This document shows, piece after piece, positions 15,027-17,745 of a stretch of DNA of 17,745 nt. The notes under the pieces were generated by a model. The model was given only the letters and a program-made list of their open reading frames with translations. It was not told the origin of the DNA and ran no database searches. Both the position numbers and the translations under genes were made by a program. Position 1 is the stretch's first letter, and each line of letters opens with the position of its first letter. Source of the DNA: JBBSQE01 sp038258095. GTDB lineage: Bacteria; Actinomycetota; Thermoleophilia; Solirubrobacterales; 70-9. The DNA is taken from positions 1 to 17,745 of the forward strand of contig JBBSQE010000037.1 of assembly GCA_038258095.1 (NCBI GenBank), in the 5' to 3' direction.

Positions 15027-16253
15027 ATGGATGCCGCCGGACGCCGCAAGCTGATCGAGGACCTCTGTGGGTTCGAGGCTCGCGGGCCGGGTACCGATGC
15101 TGAACGGCGGGCCGCGAACCGGCTCGCCGATGAGTTGCGGGGGCTTGGGCGCAGGGCGCGGATCGAGCCGATCCACGTTCACCCCGAGTACTCGCTGGTC
15201 GTCGCGCTGCATCTGCTGCTGGCACTCGCGGGAAGCCTGGTCGCCCTCACCTCGCCGCCGGTCGGCTTCGCGATGGTGCTGTTCGCCGCCACCTCGCTCT
15301 ACCTCGACCAGAACACGCGCTTCTACCTGCTGCGCCGCCTGTTCTTCCGCCGCGCTTCGCAGAACGTCGTCTCCCCGGGCAGCAAGCCGGACGCGCCGCT
15401 GCGGGTCGTCCTCACCGCCCACTACGACGCCGCCAAGTCCGGCTTCCTCTACGGGCCCCGGTCCCATGCGACCGCGAAGCGCATCCCTGAGAACCTGCGC
15501 ATCTTCCTCGGCCCCCTCCGCGTCCTCTTCTGGGCCGGCATCGTCCCGCTGCTCGCCGTCTGCGCGATCCGCCTGGCGGGGGTCGACGCATCCTGGCTCG
15601 GGGTCGTTCAGCTCATCCCGACGGTGATCACGCTCGTCGGCATCGCGCTCAGCATCGACATCGCTCTCTCGGAGATCGTGCCCGGAGCCTGCGACAACGC
15701 ATCGGGCGTCGCCGCAGTCCTTTCCGTCGCCGAGGAGCTCGAGGAAGCCGCGCCGAAGAACCTCGACGTGTGGGTCGTCCTCACCGGCGGCGAGGAGTGC
15801 AACGCCGAGGGCATGGCCGCCCATCTGCGTGCCCGCCGGCGAAAGATCGACCGCGACCGGACCGTCTTCATCAACGTCGACTCGGTGTCCTTCGGCACCC
15901 CACACCACATCAGCGCCGAGGGCGCGATCGTCAGCTACCCGATGGACCCACGCCTAATTGAGCTCGGCTCGGAGCTCGAGGTGCCCGGCGGCCCACCGCC
16001 CGCGATTCGGGTTCCGCTCCACACCGACGCCCTCCCGCCGCGCGTGCAGCGGATGGCCGCCATCTCGATAATCGGCGCCCAGGACGGCCTCGGCTTCCGG
16101 TACCACCACGCTCACGAGGACACCCCCGACAGGGTCGACGACGAGGCACTGAGCCGAGCGGTCGATACGACCCTCGCACTTGTCCGGGCCGTTGACCACG
16201 AACTGGACCTCCCCACCGAGACGACCACCACCGAGCCGGCCCTGCAGACATGA
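15027..16253 (+). CDS. Membrane-anchored M28-family zinc peptidase
   Basis: A 408-residue metallopeptidase of the M28 (aminopeptidase Y/S-like) type. Di-zinc ligands are in order: His132 and Asp134 (LTAHYDAAKSG), bridging Asp223 (GACDNASGVA), the Glu256-Glu257 pair (GGEECNAEG), Asp285 (FINVDSVS) and a His near 361 (YHHAHEDTPD). Hydrophobic segments at about 56-75 and 79-93, and again at 165-184 and 190-212, put membrane passes before and inside the catalytic domain, between the first and second metal-ligand motifs. It likely removes N-terminal residues from peptides at the membrane. Its TGA overlaps the next gene's ATG (ATGA, 16250-16253), so the two are probably co-translated. Confidence 0.85.
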   Translation: MDAAGRRKLIEDLCGFEARGPGTDAERRAANRLADELRGLGRRARIEPIHVHPEYSLVVALHLLLALAGSLVALTSPPVGFAMVLFAATSLYLDQNTRFYLLRRLFFRRASQNVVSPGSKPDAPLRVVLTAHYDAAKSGFLYGPRSHATAKRIPENLRIFLGPLRVLFWAGIVPLLAVCAIRLAGVDASWLGVVQLIPTVITLVGIALSIDIALSEIVPGACDNASGVAAVLSVAEELEEAAPKNLDVWVVLTGGEECNAEGMAAHLRARRRKIDRDRTVFINVDSVSFGTPHHISAEGAIVSYPMDPRLIELGSELEVPGGPPPAIRVPLHTDALPPRVQRMAAISIIGAQDGLGFRYHHAHEDTPDRVDDEALSRAVDTTLALVRAVDHELDLPTETTTTEPALQT

Positions 16254-17745
16254 GCGCGGCGGCGGCGGAAGACAGCGCGAGGGACGGCGAGCTTCTCTGG
16301 GAGCCCTCCGCGGAAAGCATCGAGCGCTCGCGCCTGCACGGGTTCACCGAGTGGCTGGCCACCGAGCGCGACCAGCACTTCGACGGCTACGGCGAGCTCT
16401 GGCAGTGGTCCGTCGATGACCTGCCCGGCTTCTGGTCGGCGATCTGGGAGTTCTTCGATGTCCAGAGCTCTGCCGGCTACGACGAGGTCCTCGCCGACGC
16501 AGGGATGCCCGGAGCGAAGTGGTTCACAGGGGCCGAGCTGAACTACGCCGAGCACGTGTTCCGAGACCGCGACGACGACGCGGTGGCGATCGTCCACACG
16601 GCGGAGGGCGCCGAGATCGGCGAGATCACCTGGGGAGAGCTCCGCTCACGTGTCGCCGCGATGGCCGAGGGCCTCCGCAGGCTCGGCGTCACCCCCGGCG
16701 ATCGCGTAGCCGCCTACGTCCCCAACTCCCCCGAGGCCGTGATCGCCTTCCTGGCCACCGCCTCGATCGGCGCCGTCTGGTCGAGCTGCTCGCCGGACTT
16801 CGGCCCCTCCAGCGTCGTCGACCGCTTCGCCCAGATCGAGCCGAAGGTGCTGATCTGCGTCGATGGCTACCGCTACGGGGGCCGGGACTTCGACCGCCTC
16901 GACGTCGTTGCCGGCATCGAGCGCGAGCTGCCCGGTCTCGAGCACAGCGTGATGATCTCCTTCCTCGATCCGGACGCCGACATCGGAAGGCTCGCCAAGG
17001 GAGTCCAATGGCGCGATGTCGAGGCCTCCGGAGAGGGCGCGGAGCTTGGCTTCGCCCGCGTCCCCTTCGACCACCCGCTCTGGGTCCTCTACTCCTCGGG
17101 CACCACCGGCCTCCCCAAGGCGATCGTGCAGGGCCAGGGCGGGATCCTCCTCGAGCACCTGAAGAAGCTCAACCTCCATGTGGACACCCACGAGGGAGAC
17201 CGCCTCTTCTGGTTCACGACGACTGGCTGGATGATGTGGAACTTTCTCGTCTCGGGATTGCTGACACCGAGCGCGATCGTCCTCTACGACGGCAACCCGG
17301 GATCCCCGGACATGGACGTCCTCTGGGATCTCGCCGAGGAGGTGGGCATCACGACCTTCGGCACCAGCGCCTCCTACATCGCCGCGTGCATGAAGGCCGG
17401 CGTCGAGCCCGGGCAGGGCCGTGACCTCTCCCGGCTGCGCGCGGTGGGCTCCACCGGCTCCCCTCTCTCTCCCGAAGGGTTCGATTGGATCTACGAGCAC
17501 GTTGGCTCTGACACCTGGCTCTTCTCTACCTCGGGCGGAACCGATCTCTGCACCGCCTTCGTAGGGGGCGTCGCGACGCTGCCGGTCTACCGGGGTGAGA
17601 TCCAGGCCCGAGCCCTGGGCGCCTCGGTCGAAGCCTGGAACGAGGAAGGTGAGCCCGTTGTCGGCGAGGTGGGCGAGCTGGTCGTGACCGAGCCGATGCC
17701 CTCGATGCCCGTCTTCTTCTGGGGCGACGAGGACGGGAAGCGCTA
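16250..17745 (+). CDS. aacS: Acetoacetyl-CoA synthetase (3' end outside window)
   Basis: The first 498 residues of an ANL-superfamily enzyme; the frame is open to the window end and the family has about 650 residues. Acetoacetate-CoA ligase makes acetoacetyl-CoA from acetoacetate, ATP and CoA in the cytosol. The N-terminal acyl-CoA synthetase region runs from WFTGAELNYAEH (91-102). The ATP-binding loop is YSSGTTGLPKAIVQGQGG (281-298), followed by FTTTGWMMWN, GTSASYIAACMKAG (371-384), STGSPL (401-406) and SGGTDLCTAFVGG (428-440); the last is characteristic of acetoacetyl-CoA synthetases over acetyl-CoA synthetases. The catalytic C-terminal lysine lies beyond the window. The ATG overlaps the M28 peptidase stop. 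Confidence 0.9.
   Translation, partial: MSAAAAEDSARDGELLWEPSAESIERSRLHGFTEWLATERDQHFDGYGELWQWSVDDLPGFWSAIWEFFDVQSSAGYDEVLADAGMPGAKWFTGAELNYAEHVFRDRDDDAVAIVHTAEGAEIGEITWGELRSRVAAMAEGLRRLGVTPGDRVAAYVPNSPEAVIAFLATASIGAVWSSCSPDFGPSSVVDRFAQIEPKVLICVDGYRYGGRDFDRLDVVAGIERELPGLEHSVMISFLDPDADIGRLAKGVQWRDVEASGEGAELGFARVPFDHPLWVLYSSGTTGLPKAIVQGQGGILLEHLKKLNLHVDTHEGDRLFWFTTTGWMMWNFLVSGLLTPSAIVLYDGNPGSPDMDVLWDLAEEVGITTFGTSASYIAACMKAGVEPGQGRDLSRLRAVGSTGSPLSPEGFDWIYEHVGSDTWLFSTSGGTDLCTAFVGGVATLPVYRGEIQARALGASVEAWNEEGEPVVGEVGELVVTEPMPSMPVFFWGDEDGKR

Noticed and set aside
16646..17500. Minus-strand frame opposite acetoacetyl-CoA synthetase
   Set aside because: Shadow of a gene with unmistakable ANL-enzyme motifs on the plus strand.

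Overview
The window is GC-rich chromosomal DNA from a high-GC actinobacterium. The secreted-hydrolase and secreted-protein style, the scattered single tRNA genes and the apparently leaderless genes fit a soil lineage such as Thermoleophilia/Solirubrobacterales; that placement is an inference from style and no marker gene proves it. All functional calls come from reading motifs.

Layout. (1) 1-4101: two tandem paralogous secreted alpha/beta hydrolases of the CocE/NonD (X-Pro dipeptidyl-peptidase-like) type, each ending in RTX calcium-binding repeats; the first is cut by the window edge. (2) 4132-6033: a shrunken remnant of a TSUP-type permease, an aldo/keto reductase and a YoaK/DUF1275 membrane protein. 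(3) 6117-11147: a mobile block between a tRNA-Met and a tRNA-Pro whose 3' ends both face inward. It holds a four-helix membrane protein, a small protein translationally coupled to a Rep_trans-type rolling-circle initiator/relaxase-like gene, a divergent 119-residue unknown gene with a leaderless promoter, a tyrosine integrase, and an intact-looking IS3-family element with a -1 frameshift heptamer. (4) 11148-14984: five single minus-strand tRNA genes (Pro, Gly, Trp, Leu, Leu) alternating with a large secreted protein, a decayed HTH-LAGLIDADG gene and a small membrane protein. (5) 15027-17745: a membrane-embedded M28 peptidase overlapping by ATGA with acetoacetyl-CoA synthetase, which runs off the window.

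How it works together. The hydrolases probably act outside the cell on ester or amide substrates and fold their tails on calcium. Acetoacetyl-CoA synthetase feeds acetoacetate into central metabolism. The mobile block has the minimum for integration and rolling-circle replication (integrase plus Rep_trans protein) but no visible conjugation genes, so it looks like a small integrative element or satellite, itself hit by an IS3 element. The tRNA genes around it are typical landing sites, but I could not identify duplicated attachment cores.
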